Shown piece after piece: positions 5,185-12,060 of a stretch of 13,743 bases of DNA. The DNA lies in contig JAHIYL010000269.1 of assembly GCA_018815145.1 (NCBI GenBank), positions 1 through 13,743 of the forward strand. The letters are read 5' to 3'. The stretch is from Nanobdellota archaeon (GTDB lineage: Archaea; Nanobdellota; Nanobdellia; Woesearchaeales; GW2011-AR15). The notes under the pieces are model-generated. The model made no database searches, was not told the origin of the DNA, and saw only the letters and a program-made list of their open reading frames with translations. Made by a program: the position numbers and the translations under genes. The first letter of the stretch is position 1; every line of letters begins with the position of its first letter.

Positions 5185-6915
5185 ATGACAGCTACAAAAG
5201 ACGCAAAAATACTAAAAGTTACCGGGACAGCAGTACCTGTCAGGGGAAATGATATTGACACAGATCTAATTATCCCAGCGAGATACCTTAAGGAGATAAC
5301 CTTTGAGAAGATGGGTGAGTATGCTTTCTTTGATGAACGATTTGATGCAGACAAAAATCCAAAAGACCATCCCTTTAATGATGAAAAATATTCAGGAGCA
5401 TCAATCCTTATAGTAAATAAGAATTTTGGCTGTGGCAGTTCCAGAGAACATGCTCCGCAGGCTTTGATGAGATATGGTATTAGTGCGATAATCGGAGAGA
5501 GCTTTGCAGAGATATTTGCAGGCAACTGCACAATGCTTGGTATTCCTTTACTTACAGCTTCTGAAAGCCAGATCAAAAAGATGATGGTTTTTGCTGAAAA
5601 TAATCCTGAAGATAATGTTGAGATTGATGTAAGAGAAAAATCAGTACAATATGATGGAAATTCAGTTCAACTAGATATGGATCCATCCATGCAGAAAGCA
5701 CTTGTTGAAGGGACTTGGGATTCAGTATCTCTGATGCTGTCAAATGAAAGGCAAATTAACGAAGTTACAGAAAATCTACCATATCTAAATAATTTTGAAT
5801 CTAAAAATAGCAAAACAATCAGAGGTAATGAAATGAATAAAAATAAAACATACAAGATTGCTGTCCTTCCGGGAGATGGTATTGGCCCGGAAGTGATGAA
5901 GGAAGCAATAAAGGTCCTCAATAAGATCTCAGAAAAGCATAACATTGATTTTGAATACAATTATGCTGATGTAGGCGGAATTGCATATGACAGGCATGGT
6001 ACATCACTCCCGGATAAGACAATTCAGATATGTGAAAGCTCTGATGCAATACTTTTTGGGTCAGTCGGCGGACCCAAGTGGGATGATCTGCCACCTGATG
6101 AAAAAATCGAAAGAGTGGCTCTGTTAGGACTCAGGAAACATTTTGAATTTTTTGCAAACCTGAGGCCTGCAATATGCTTCAGGCCTCTTGCAGACTCATC
6201 TCCATTGAAAAAAGAGATCGTGGGGGATGGATTTGATTTCCTTGTTGTAAGAGAGCTTACCGGAGGAATATATTTTGGAGAAAAAAAGATTGAGGATGAT
6301 TATGCATATGATGTGATGAAATACCAAAGACACGAAGTGGAAAGGATTGCAAAGGTTGCCTTCGAAGCTGCAATGAAACGGCACAAAAAAGTCACTTGTG
6401 TCGATAAGTCAAATGTGCTTAGCTCAAGTGTCTTCTTCAGGAAGCATGTGAAAGAAACTGCAAAAAATTATCCGGAAGTTGAACTTGATTTCCTGTATAT
6501 AGATAATGCTACTATGCAGGTTATTAAGAGGCCAACTGATTTTGATGTGATTGTGACAACTAACATGTTCGGAGACATACTGAGTGATGAGGCAGGGATG
6601 ATTGCAGGAAGTCTTGGGATGCTTGCATCAGCTTCCTTGAATGAAAAAGGTTTTGGAATGTATGAGCCTGCAGGAGGTACTGCTCCGGATATTGCAGGAA
6701 AGGGTATTGCGAATCCAGTTGCTCAGATATTGTGCACTGCAATGATGCTGAAGCATTCTTTTGGAATGGAACAGGCTGCTCTTGATATTGAGGATGCTGT
6801 GAAAAGGGCTCTGGACAAAGGTTACAGGACTGCTGATATATTCAATGGTACTGGTAATAAGATCGGAACTGCAGATATGGGTGATATCATCTGCAATGAA
6901 ATTGGAGGTGCATAG
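5185..6915 (+). CDS. leuDB: LeuD-LeuB fusion: isopropylmalate dehydratase small subunit + 3-isopropylmalate dehydrogenase
   Basis: One uninterrupted 576-residue frame holds two enzymes. Residues 1 to about 204 are LeuD: RGNDIDTDLIIPARYL (20-35), NFGCGSSREHAPQAL (from 80) and a C-terminal LPYLNNF where related LeuD proteins normally end. Residues 205-216 are a polar linker (ESKNSKTIRGNE). From 217, a full-length LeuB of 360 residues follows: LPGDGIGPEV, LLGLRKHFEFFANLRPA, RELTGGIYFG, VDKSNVL with the catalytic Lys, NMFGDILSDEA, and EPAGGTAPDIAGKGIANP whose Asp indicates NAD use. Together with LeuC the product would carry out two consecutive leucine steps. ATG 5185 has GAGGTG (5172-5177) upstream; ATG 5137, inside leuC, is rejected. 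An internal AGAGGT (5821-5826) before ATG 5833 could also give free LeuB. A lost stop codon or a sequence error is the alternative to a true fusion. Confidence 0.88.
   Translation: MTATKDAKILKVTGTAVPVRGNDIDTDLIIPARYLKEITFEKMGEYAFFDERFDADKNPKDHPFNDEKYSGASILIVNKNFGCGSSREHAPQALMRYGISAIIGESFAEIFAGNCTMLGIPLLTASESQIKKMMVFAENNPEDNVEIDVREKSVQYDGNSVQLDMDPSMQKALVEGTWDSVSLMLSNERQINEVTENLPYLNNFESKNSKTIRGNEMNKNKTYKIAVLPGDGIGPEVMKEAIKVLNKISEKHNIDFEYNYADVGGIAYDRHGTSLPDKTIQICESSDAILFGSVGGPKWDDLPPDEKIERVALLGLRKHFEFFANLRPAICFRPLADSSPLKKEIVGDGFDFLVVRELTGGIYFGEKKIEDDYAYDVMKYQRHEVERIAKVAFEAAMKRHKKVTCVDKSNVLSSSVFFRKHVKETAKNYPEVELDFLYIDNATMQVIKRPTDFDVIVTTNMFGDILSDEAGMIAGSLGMLASASLNEKGFGMYEPAGGTAPDIAGKGIANPVAQILCTAMMLKHSFGMEQAALDIEDAVKRALDKGYRTADIFNGTGNKIGTADMGDIICNEIGGA
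5833..6915 (+). CDS. leuB: 3-isopropylmalate dehydrogenase from the internal start (alternative product)
   Basis: Oxidatively decarboxylates 3-isopropylmalate to 2-ketoisocaproate with NAD+. Translation from ATG 5833 would give 360 residues, the usual LeuB length, beginning MNKNKTYKIAVLPGDGIGPE as stand-alone enzymes do. AGAGGT lies 6 nt upstream. These are the marks of an ordinary separate gene, yet no stop codon divides it from leuD. I list it as a possible second product of the fused frame, not as an additional locus. The next gene, ilvE, starts 2 nt after its TAG and takes its ribosome binding site (GGAGGTG, 6904-6910) from the last leuB codons. Confidence 0.6.
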   Translation: MNKNKTYKIAVLPGDGIGPEVMKEAIKVLNKISEKHNIDFEYNYADVGGIAYDRHGTSLPDKTIQICESSDAILFGSVGGPKWDDLPPDEKIERVALLGLRKHFEFFANLRPAICFRPLADSSPLKKEIVGDGFDFLVVRELTGGIYFGEKKIEDDYAYDVMKYQRHEVERIAKVAFEAAMKRHKKVTCVDKSNVLSSSVFFRKHVKETAKNYPEVELDFLYIDNATMQVIKRPTDFDVIVTTNMFGDILSDEAGMIAGSLGMLASASLNEKGFGMYEPAGGTAPDIAGKGIANPVAQILCTAMMLKHSFGMEQAALDIEDAVKRALDKGYRTADIFNGTGNKIGTADMGDIICNEIGGA

Positions 6916-6917
6916 AA

Positions 6918-7946
6918 ATGGAAATGAAAAAGAAAGATTTAGACTGGAAAAACCTAGGATTCAATTTTTTTGATACAAATTCACATGTGGAAGTGGAGTA
7001 TAAGGATGGCCGGTGGGGAGAGATAAAGGTTAAGAAAGATCCTTATCTTCCGATGCATGTGGCTGCCAACTGCTTTAATTATGGTCAGGCGTGCTTTGAA
7101 GGGATCAAGGCCTTCACTACAAAGGATGGTGATACAGTCATATTCAGGCCTGAAGAGAATGCAAAGAGAATAAGAAAGTCAGCAGAGAGGCTTGATATGA
7201 AAGCTCCTCCTGTTGAAACTTTTGTCGAAGCAGTGAAGCTTGCTGTGAAAGAAAACCTGGACTATGTTCCGCCGTATGGTTATGGTGCGAGCCTATATAT
7301 CAGGCCGGTTCTTCTTGGCACAGAACCTCAGATACTGCTCACAGCATCAAAGACATTCAAGTTCTTTGTTTTTGTGATACCTGTAGGACCTCTTTATTCC
7401 AAGGGATTTTTGCCGGTCAGGACTGTTGTTGTCGAGGATTATGACAGGGCAGCTCCTCAGGGTACAGGTATGACAAAGATGTCCGGAAACTATGCTGCCG
7501 GCATGAAACCGGACAGGTTAATACATGAGCAGGGTTATTCGATCGGACTTTTCCTGGACCCTAAAGAGAAAAAATACATCGATGAATTCGGGACATCAAA
7601 TTTCATCGGAATTACAAAAGACAGTACATATATGACACCCAAGTCACCATCAATCTTACCAAGCATAACTAACAACAGCCTGAAGAAACTTGCAGGGGAC
7701 ATGGGTATGACTGTTGCAGAAGAAAAGATTCCCATCAATGACATTGACCGGTTCGCTGAGGTAGGTGCCTGCGGCACAGCAGCTGTAATAACACCTGTGT
7801 ATTCTGTTACATACAAAGGCAAGGAACACATATTTGGTGACAAGGATGCTGCAGGTCCGACTCTGACAAAATTATATAAGGAATTCCAGGGAATACAGTA
7901 TGGTGAAATAGACGACAGGCACAACTGGATGACAAAGGTTGATTAA
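6918..7946 (+). CDS. ilvE: Branched-chain amino acid aminotransferase
   Basis: Transfers the amino group of glutamate to the 2-keto acids of valine, leucine and isoleucine, the last step for all three. It is a PLP enzyme of fold type IV. FNYGQACFEGIKAF and the block GTGMTKMSGNYAAGMKP mark it, with Lys187 as the probable Schiff-base lysine. IRPVLLGTE and FGTSNFIG are further family blocks. The length (342 aa) and GNYAA style match the longer class II enzymes of eukaryotes and some bacteria rather than the roughly 310-residue E. coli form (judged from memory). ATG 6918 is supported by GGAGGTG (6904-6910) 7 nt upstream. It is tightly coupled: 2 nt after leuDB and 1 nt before ilvB. Confidence 0.92.
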   Translation: MEMKKKDLDWKNLGFNFFDTNSHVEVEYKDGRWGEIKVKKDPYLPMHVAANCFNYGQACFEGIKAFTTKDGDTVIFRPEENAKRIRKSAERLDMKAPPVETFVEAVKLAVKENLDYVPPYGYGASLYIRPVLLGTEPQILLTASKTFKFFVFVIPVGPLYSKGFLPVRTVVVEDYDRAAPQGTGMTKMSGNYAAGMKPDRLIHEQGYSIGLFLDPKEKKYIDEFGTSNFIGITKDSTYMTPKSPSILPSITNNSLKKLAGDMGMTVAEEKIPINDIDRFAEVGACGTAAVITPVYSVTYKGKEHIFGDKDAAGPTLTKLYKEFQGIQYGEIDDRHNWMTKVD

Positions 7947-7947
7947 A

Positions 7948-9678
7948 ATGAAGGGAAATGAAGTATTGGTGAAGACACTTATCAAAAAAGATGTAGACAA
8001 GATATTTGGGATAACAGGAGGCGCTGTCATTCCATTATATGATTCGTTATACAGGCACAAAGACAAGATAACAACTTTCATGTGCAGGCATGAGCAGGGT
8101 GCAGCACATATGGCATCAGGATATGCAAGGGTGACCGGAAAACCCGGAGTTGTTGTTGCAACATCAGGACCCGGCGGAACAAATATTGTCACAGGCATAA
8201 TGGATGCATATATGGATTCAACACCTATGATTGCCATGGGCGGCCAGGTCCCTGTAAGGATGATAGGAGGGGATTCATTCCAGGAAACAGACATGATGGG
8301 AATAACAATGCCGATAACAAAGCATAATTTTCAGATAAGGAATCCTGAAAAATTATCTGAGACAATACTGAAAGCATTCAAGATAGCGACAGAAGGAAGG
8401 CCGGGCCCGGTCTATATTGATCTTCCCAAGGATGTCCAGACTCAGGATGTCAGATCTGAAATACCTGATAGTGTATCAATTCCATCTTATAAGCCGATAT
8501 CGTCGCCAAACCCGCTTCCCATAAAAAAGGCAGTGGAACTGATCTCAGGATCAGAGAGACCGATGATCATTGCCGGAGGAGGATGCATTATTGCTGATGC
8601 CCAGAAAGAGCTGTTTGATTTTGTTGAGGCAAGTTCAATCCCCATATCAACAACAACCATGGGCAAAGGAATTTTCCCAGAGAGGCATGATCTTTCCCTG
8701 GGTGTAATAGGCATGCATGGGGAAGAATTTGCAAATTATGCTGCCATAAATACTGACTGTCTGATATCAATCGGTTGCAGGTTTTCAGACAGGATCACCG
8801 GAAGCCTCAAGACTTTTTGTGTAAATGCAAAGATCATCCATGCAGATATAGATCCAAGTGAGATAGGCAAGAATGTCAAGGTTGATGTTCCTATAGTCGG
8901 AGATGCAAAAGAGATACTCAAGATGCTCATGAAAGAATATTCTGTATCTCATCATAAAAAAAAGGACATTTCAGCCTGGGTGAAGAAACTGCAGGAACTC
9001 AAGAAAGCAACTCTTGAATGTGAAGAAAAAGAGATGGAAGGGATGACACAGGCAAATATGCTCAATATTTTTGATGAATTCAAGAATGAGGATGACATTG
9101 TTGTGACTGGTGTCGGCCAGCACCAGATGTTCGGGATGCACTATCTGACCTTTTCAAAACCAAAGAAATGGCTTACATCCGGAGGAGCAGGAACAATGGG
9201 GTATGGTCTTCCTGCAGCACTTGGAGCTAAGATTGGGGCACCCCAATTTGAGGTATATGACATTGACGGAGACGGCAGCTTCCAGATGACTGTCCAGGAG
9301 CTTTCCACTGCCAAGCAATACGGAATCAAGGTCATTGTGATAATAATGAATAATGGCCATCTTGGGATGGTGCGGCAATGGCTGGAGATATTCCAGGATA
9401 GCAGGTATTCAAATGTTGTTTTTGGTGACAGTAATCCTGATTTTGTGGCACTTGCAAAAGCATATAAGCTGGATGGTATCAAGGTGACAAAGGAATCTGA
9501 ATTTGTTGAGGCACTGAAGCTTGCCAAAAAGAGCAAAGAGACTTTCATCATTGATGTGCATGTGAAGAAAGATGAAAATATACTGCCTATGGTTCCGCCT
9601 GGAAGAGGTCTGCACCAGAGCATCTGCGGCCGCCATATATTCACAAAAAAATGGGAGGATGTAAAAAATGTACAGTGA
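7948..9678 (+). CDS. ilvB: Acetolactate synthase large (catalytic) subunit
   Basis: A thiamine-diphosphate enzyme joining two pyruvates to acetolactate (valine/leucine) or pyruvate plus 2-ketobutyrate to acetohydroxybutyrate (isoleucine). The N-terminal domain contains FGITGGAVIPLYD and Glu49 in CRHEQGAAHMA, the residue that activates the cofactor. SGPGGTN follows. The C-terminal domain has DIDGDGSFQM (438-447) with the downstream NN (MNNGHLGMVRQW), the ThDP/Mg motif. It has 576 residues, normal for the family, and ends MVPPGRGLHQ plus a short tail. An anabolic role is supported by the adjoining regulatory subunit. ATG 7948 is chosen over TTG 7939, which would leave no room between AAAGG (7934-7938) and the start. 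Its last 11 nt overlap ilvN. Confidence 0.94.
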   Translation: MKGNEVLVKTLIKKDVDKIFGITGGAVIPLYDSLYRHKDKITTFMCRHEQGAAHMASGYARVTGKPGVVVATSGPGGTNIVTGIMDAYMDSTPMIAMGGQVPVRMIGGDSFQETDMMGITMPITKHNFQIRNPEKLSETILKAFKIATEGRPGPVYIDLPKDVQTQDVRSEIPDSVSIPSYKPISSPNPLPIKKAVELISGSERPMIIAGGGCIIADAQKELFDFVEASSIPISTTTMGKGIFPERHDLSLGVIGMHGEEFANYAAINTDCLISIGCRFSDRITGSLKTFCVNAKIIHADIDPSEIGKNVKVDVPIVGDAKEILKMLMKEYSVSHHKKKDISAWVKKLQELKKATLECEEKEMEGMTQANMLNIFDEFKNEDDIVVTGVGQHQMFGMHYLTFSKPKKWLTSGGAGTMGYGLPAALGAKIGAPQFEVYDIDGDGSFQMTVQELSTAKQYGIKVIVIIMNNGHLGMVRQWLEIFQDSRYSNVVFGDSNPDFVALAKAYKLDGIKVTKESEFVEALKLAKKSKETFIIDVHVKKDENILPMVPPGRGLHQSICGRHIFTKKWEDVKNVQ

Positions 9679-10198
9679 CAGAATAGCTGAGCTTAATCCG
9701 CACCCTCATACGATCGCCCTGCTTGTAAATGACGAGCCGGGCGTATTTTCAAGGGTATCAAATCTTTTCATGAAAAGGAACTTCAATATCAATACAATCA
9801 CTGTCGGAAGCAGTGTACGGCAGGGTATATCAAAGATAACCATAACCTTTTTTGGTGATGACAGGGTCTATGAGCAGCTGGTGAAGCAGCTGAGCAAGCT
9901 CATTGATGTTGTCAAGACAATCGATCTTCCTGAACAGGAATCAGTCATCAGAGACCTGGCTCTCCTTAAGGTCAGGACAAAAAAAGTCGAGGACCAGAAT
10001 CAGCTCATGAACTACTGCAAGGCTTACAGGGCAAGGATAGTGGATGTATCATCAAAAGAGATGATAGTTGAGATTGCGGGAAAACCTAAGAAAGTCGATA
10101 CTTTCATCGATCTGGTCAAACCATTTGGCATATCAGACATATCAAGGACAGGGATAACTGCAATCCTTAGGTCTCAGAACGGAAATGGCAGGAATTAG
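9668..10198 (+). CDS. ilvN: Acetolactate synthase small (regulatory) subunit
   Basis: Activates the catalytic subunit and in this family confers valine feedback inhibition. An N-terminal ACT domain (about residues 13-90) shows HTIALLVNDEPGVFSRVSNLF and RNFNINTITVG, the effector-binding region. The C-terminal acetolactate-synthase small-subunit domain (about 95-170) shows RDLALLKVRTK and ending FGISDISRTGITAILR. At 176 residues it is the IlvH-like full-length form, not the ACT-only short form. GGGAGGAT (9653-9660) lies 7 nt upstream of the ATG, inside ilvB, and the 11-nt overlap suggests coupled translation and matched subunit amounts. Confidence 0.93.
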   Translation: MYSDRIAELNPHPHTIALLVNDEPGVFSRVSNLFMKRNFNINTITVGSSVRQGISKITITFFGDDRVYEQLVKQLSKLIDVVKTIDLPEQESVIRDLALLKVRTKKVEDQNQLMNYCKAYRARIVDVSSKEMIVEIAGKPKKVDTFIDLVKPFGISDISRTGITAILRSQNGNGRN

Positions 10199-10933
10199 AT
10201 GGAACCTAAAGACCCAATCATAGTATTCAAGGATATCTCAGTGCACAATAATGAGATAAGGATTATTAGGAACATCAGTTGGCTCATTGAGAAAGGAGAG
10301 CATTGGGCTCTATTGGGTCCGAATGGCAGCGGCAAGACTACCCTCTTGAAAGTCATGTCAGGATATCTTTGGCCAACCAAGGGTTCTGTGAGCATCCTTG
10401 GCAAAGAACTTAGCAAGACAGATATAAGGGAGCTTCGGAAACAGATTGGATGGGTCACTTCATATCTCCTTGAAAAGATACCCAAGACAGAAAAGATACT
10501 AGATGTCGTCATCTCCGGAAAGTATGCAAGTTTTGGTGTCTACAAAAAGATTACTGATATGGACAGGGAGAAAGCTCTTTGGATACTTAGATTCCTTGAA
10601 GTTGATTATATAATTGACAGAAAACTTCGAGTGCTGTCGCAGGGTGAGTTGCAGAAGGTTCTCATTGCCAGAGCTCTGATGCCAGACCCGATTGTCATGA
10701 TACTTGACGAGCCATGCATCGGGCTTGATATTATGGCAAGAAAAAACCTATTGGAGTCTGTATCCAGGATATGTCAGGAGAACAGGACAACAGTTGTCTA
10801 TGTCACCCACCATCTGGAGGAGATTGTACCAGAGATAAGAAATGTGATGATGATAAAAGAAGGAAAAGAATTTTTAAAAAGCGATAGAGAAACTGTGCTT
10901 AAGAAAGAAAATATTGAAATGATGTTTAGATAG
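10199..10933 (+). CDS. Stand-alone ABC-type ATPase (YlmA/ModF-like)
   Basis: A 244-residue cytoplasmic ATP-binding cassette protein. Walker A is GPNGSGKTT (40-48), the signature is LSQGE (146-150) instead of LSGGQ, Walker B is MILDEP with Asp170-Glu171, and the H-loop is THH (His204-His205). The phrases GYLWPTKGSV, LRKQIGWVTSYL and LSQGELQKVLIARAL are close to what I remember of B. subtilis YlmA and the ModF group, stand-alone ATPases of unclear role. No permease, binding protein or membrane segment is encoded nearby, so it probably does not form a transporter with a neighbour. Its ATG directly follows the ilvN TAG, with AGGA (10190-10193) upstream, so it is embedded in the biosynthetic operon. 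Family is clear, substrate and role are not. Confidence 0.85.
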   Translation: MEPKDPIIVFKDISVHNNEIRIIRNISWLIEKGEHWALLGPNGSGKTTLLKVMSGYLWPTKGSVSILGKELSKTDIRELRKQIGWVTSYLLEKIPKTEKILDVVISGKYASFGVYKKITDMDREKALWILRFLEVDYIIDRKLRVLSQGELQKVLIARALMPDPIVMILDEPCIGLDIMARKNLLESVSRICQENRTTVVYVTHHLEEIVPEIRNVMMIKEGKEFLKSDRETVLKKENIEMMFR

Positions 10934-10978
10934 AAAATTATAATAATGCTTGAGATGTGTTGAATAAAAGGTGATAAA
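10934..10978 (+). promoter_or_regulatory. Possible internal promoter and RBS for ilvC-ilvD
   Basis: This 45-nt gap is the longest inside the cluster and is AT-rich. TATAAT (10939-10944) lies 19 nt after TTGAAA (10914-10919), a passable bacterial -10/-35 pair; the same TTATAATAAT could act as a weak archaeal TATA box. AAGGTGA (10968-10974) is the ribosome binding site of ilvC. A secondary promoter would allow ilvC and ilvD to be expressed separately from the upstream genes. Confidence 0.3.
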
Positions 10979-12028
10979 ATGAAAGAAATAAAAGACAAGA
11001 ACCAAAAGACAGTCGCTGAATTGTATCAGGATGAAGATGTTGTAACTGACCTTAGTGGCATGACACTGGCAGTGATCGGCTATGCTTCGCAGGGAAGAGG
11101 GCAGAGCCTGTGCTACAGGGACAGTGGAGTGAAGACAATCATTGGTCTAAGAAAAGATGGCAAATCCTGGGCAAAAGCAAAAGATGACGGATGGAAAGAA
11201 GGAGAATCACTTTTTGAGATTGAAGATGCTGTAAGGAAGGCAGATATTATTGAGCTGTTGATAGCAGATACTGCTCAACCTGAAGTATTCAAAAATAATA
11301 TTGAGCCTAATCTGAGAGAGGGCCAGATGATGGTGTTCTCACATGGTTTCAATATACATTTCAAAGGAGTTGTACCGCCTGCAAATATTGATATTGCGAT
11401 GATTGCTCCTAAGGGCCCCGGATTTACAGTCCGGGCTGAGTATGAAAAAGGTTTTGGAGTCCCGGCTCTGCTTGCAGTCGAGCAGGATTACACCGGGGAA
11501 GCATGGGACAAGATTTTTGCAATGGCAAAAGCCGTGGGTGCAACAAGACCCGGAGTCATAAAGACCACTTTCAAGGATGAAGTTGAGTCAGACCTTTTCG
11601 GTGAGCAGGTAGATCTTTGCGGCGGTGTGGTTGAGATGGTAAAGCATGCATTTGAGACACTTGTGGAAGCAGGCTACAATCCAATTCTTGCATACTGGGA
11701 AGTCCATCATGAACTGCACGGCCTGATAGCACCACTGGCGTATAAATACGGCAATTACGGGATGCTCAATAGAGTCTCCTTGACAGCAAGGAAAGGAGCG
11801 ATGGTCTCAGGCAAGAGGGTCATGGATGCAAGCGTGAAGAAAAATATGAAAGCCTGTCTTGATGATATACAGTCAGGAAAATTTGCTGAAGACTGGATGA
11901 AAGAATATAAAGAATATGGATTCACAAAGATCAATGCAGAACTTGAAGAGTTGAAGAACCATGAGCTTGAGACAACTGGTCTTCAGGTCAGAAAAATTAT
12001 GTGGCCCAACAATGAGGAACATCAATAG
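10979..12028 (+). CDS. ilvC: Ketol-acid reductoisomerase (Ilv5-like branch)
   Basis: Isomerises and reduces acetolactate/acetohydroxybutyrate to dihydroxy acids with Mg2+ and NAD(P)H. The Rossmann motif is GYASQGRGQ, with Ala where GYGSQG is usual. The catalytic set is complete: Lys145 (APKGPG), Asp205 and Glu209 (SDLFGEQ), Glu241 and Glu245 (WEVHHE) and Ser267. The length (349 aa) fits the short class I type, but RKDGKSW, DGW, FSHGFN, SLTARKGA and the C-terminal VRKIMWP recall fungal Ilv5 more than the E. coli or typical short bacterial enzymes (from memory). In the cofactor loop RKDGKSW the Arg and last Ser remain, so NADPH is likely but undecided. AAGGTGA lies 4 nt upstream of the ATG. Confidence 0.93.
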   Translation: MKEIKDKNQKTVAELYQDEDVVTDLSGMTLAVIGYASQGRGQSLCYRDSGVKTIIGLRKDGKSWAKAKDDGWKEGESLFEIEDAVRKADIIELLIADTAQPEVFKNNIEPNLREGQMMVFSHGFNIHFKGVVPPANIDIAMIAPKGPGFTVRAEYEKGFGVPALLAVEQDYTGEAWDKIFAMAKAVGATRPGVIKTTFKDEVESDLFGEQVDLCGGVVEMVKHAFETLVEAGYNPILAYWEVHHELHGLIAPLAYKYGNYGMLNRVSLTARKGAMVSGKRVMDASVKKNMKACLDDIQSGKFAEDWMKEYKEYGFTKINAELEELKNHELETTGLQVRKIMWPNNEEHQ

Positions 12029-12060
12029 GTATTATTAAAAGTCATCAAGGTGAATATCAA

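Noticed and set aside
9141..9644. 167-codon antisense frame opposite ilvB
   Set aside because: Lies entirely within the conserved C-terminal domain of ilvB on the other strand; no independent support.
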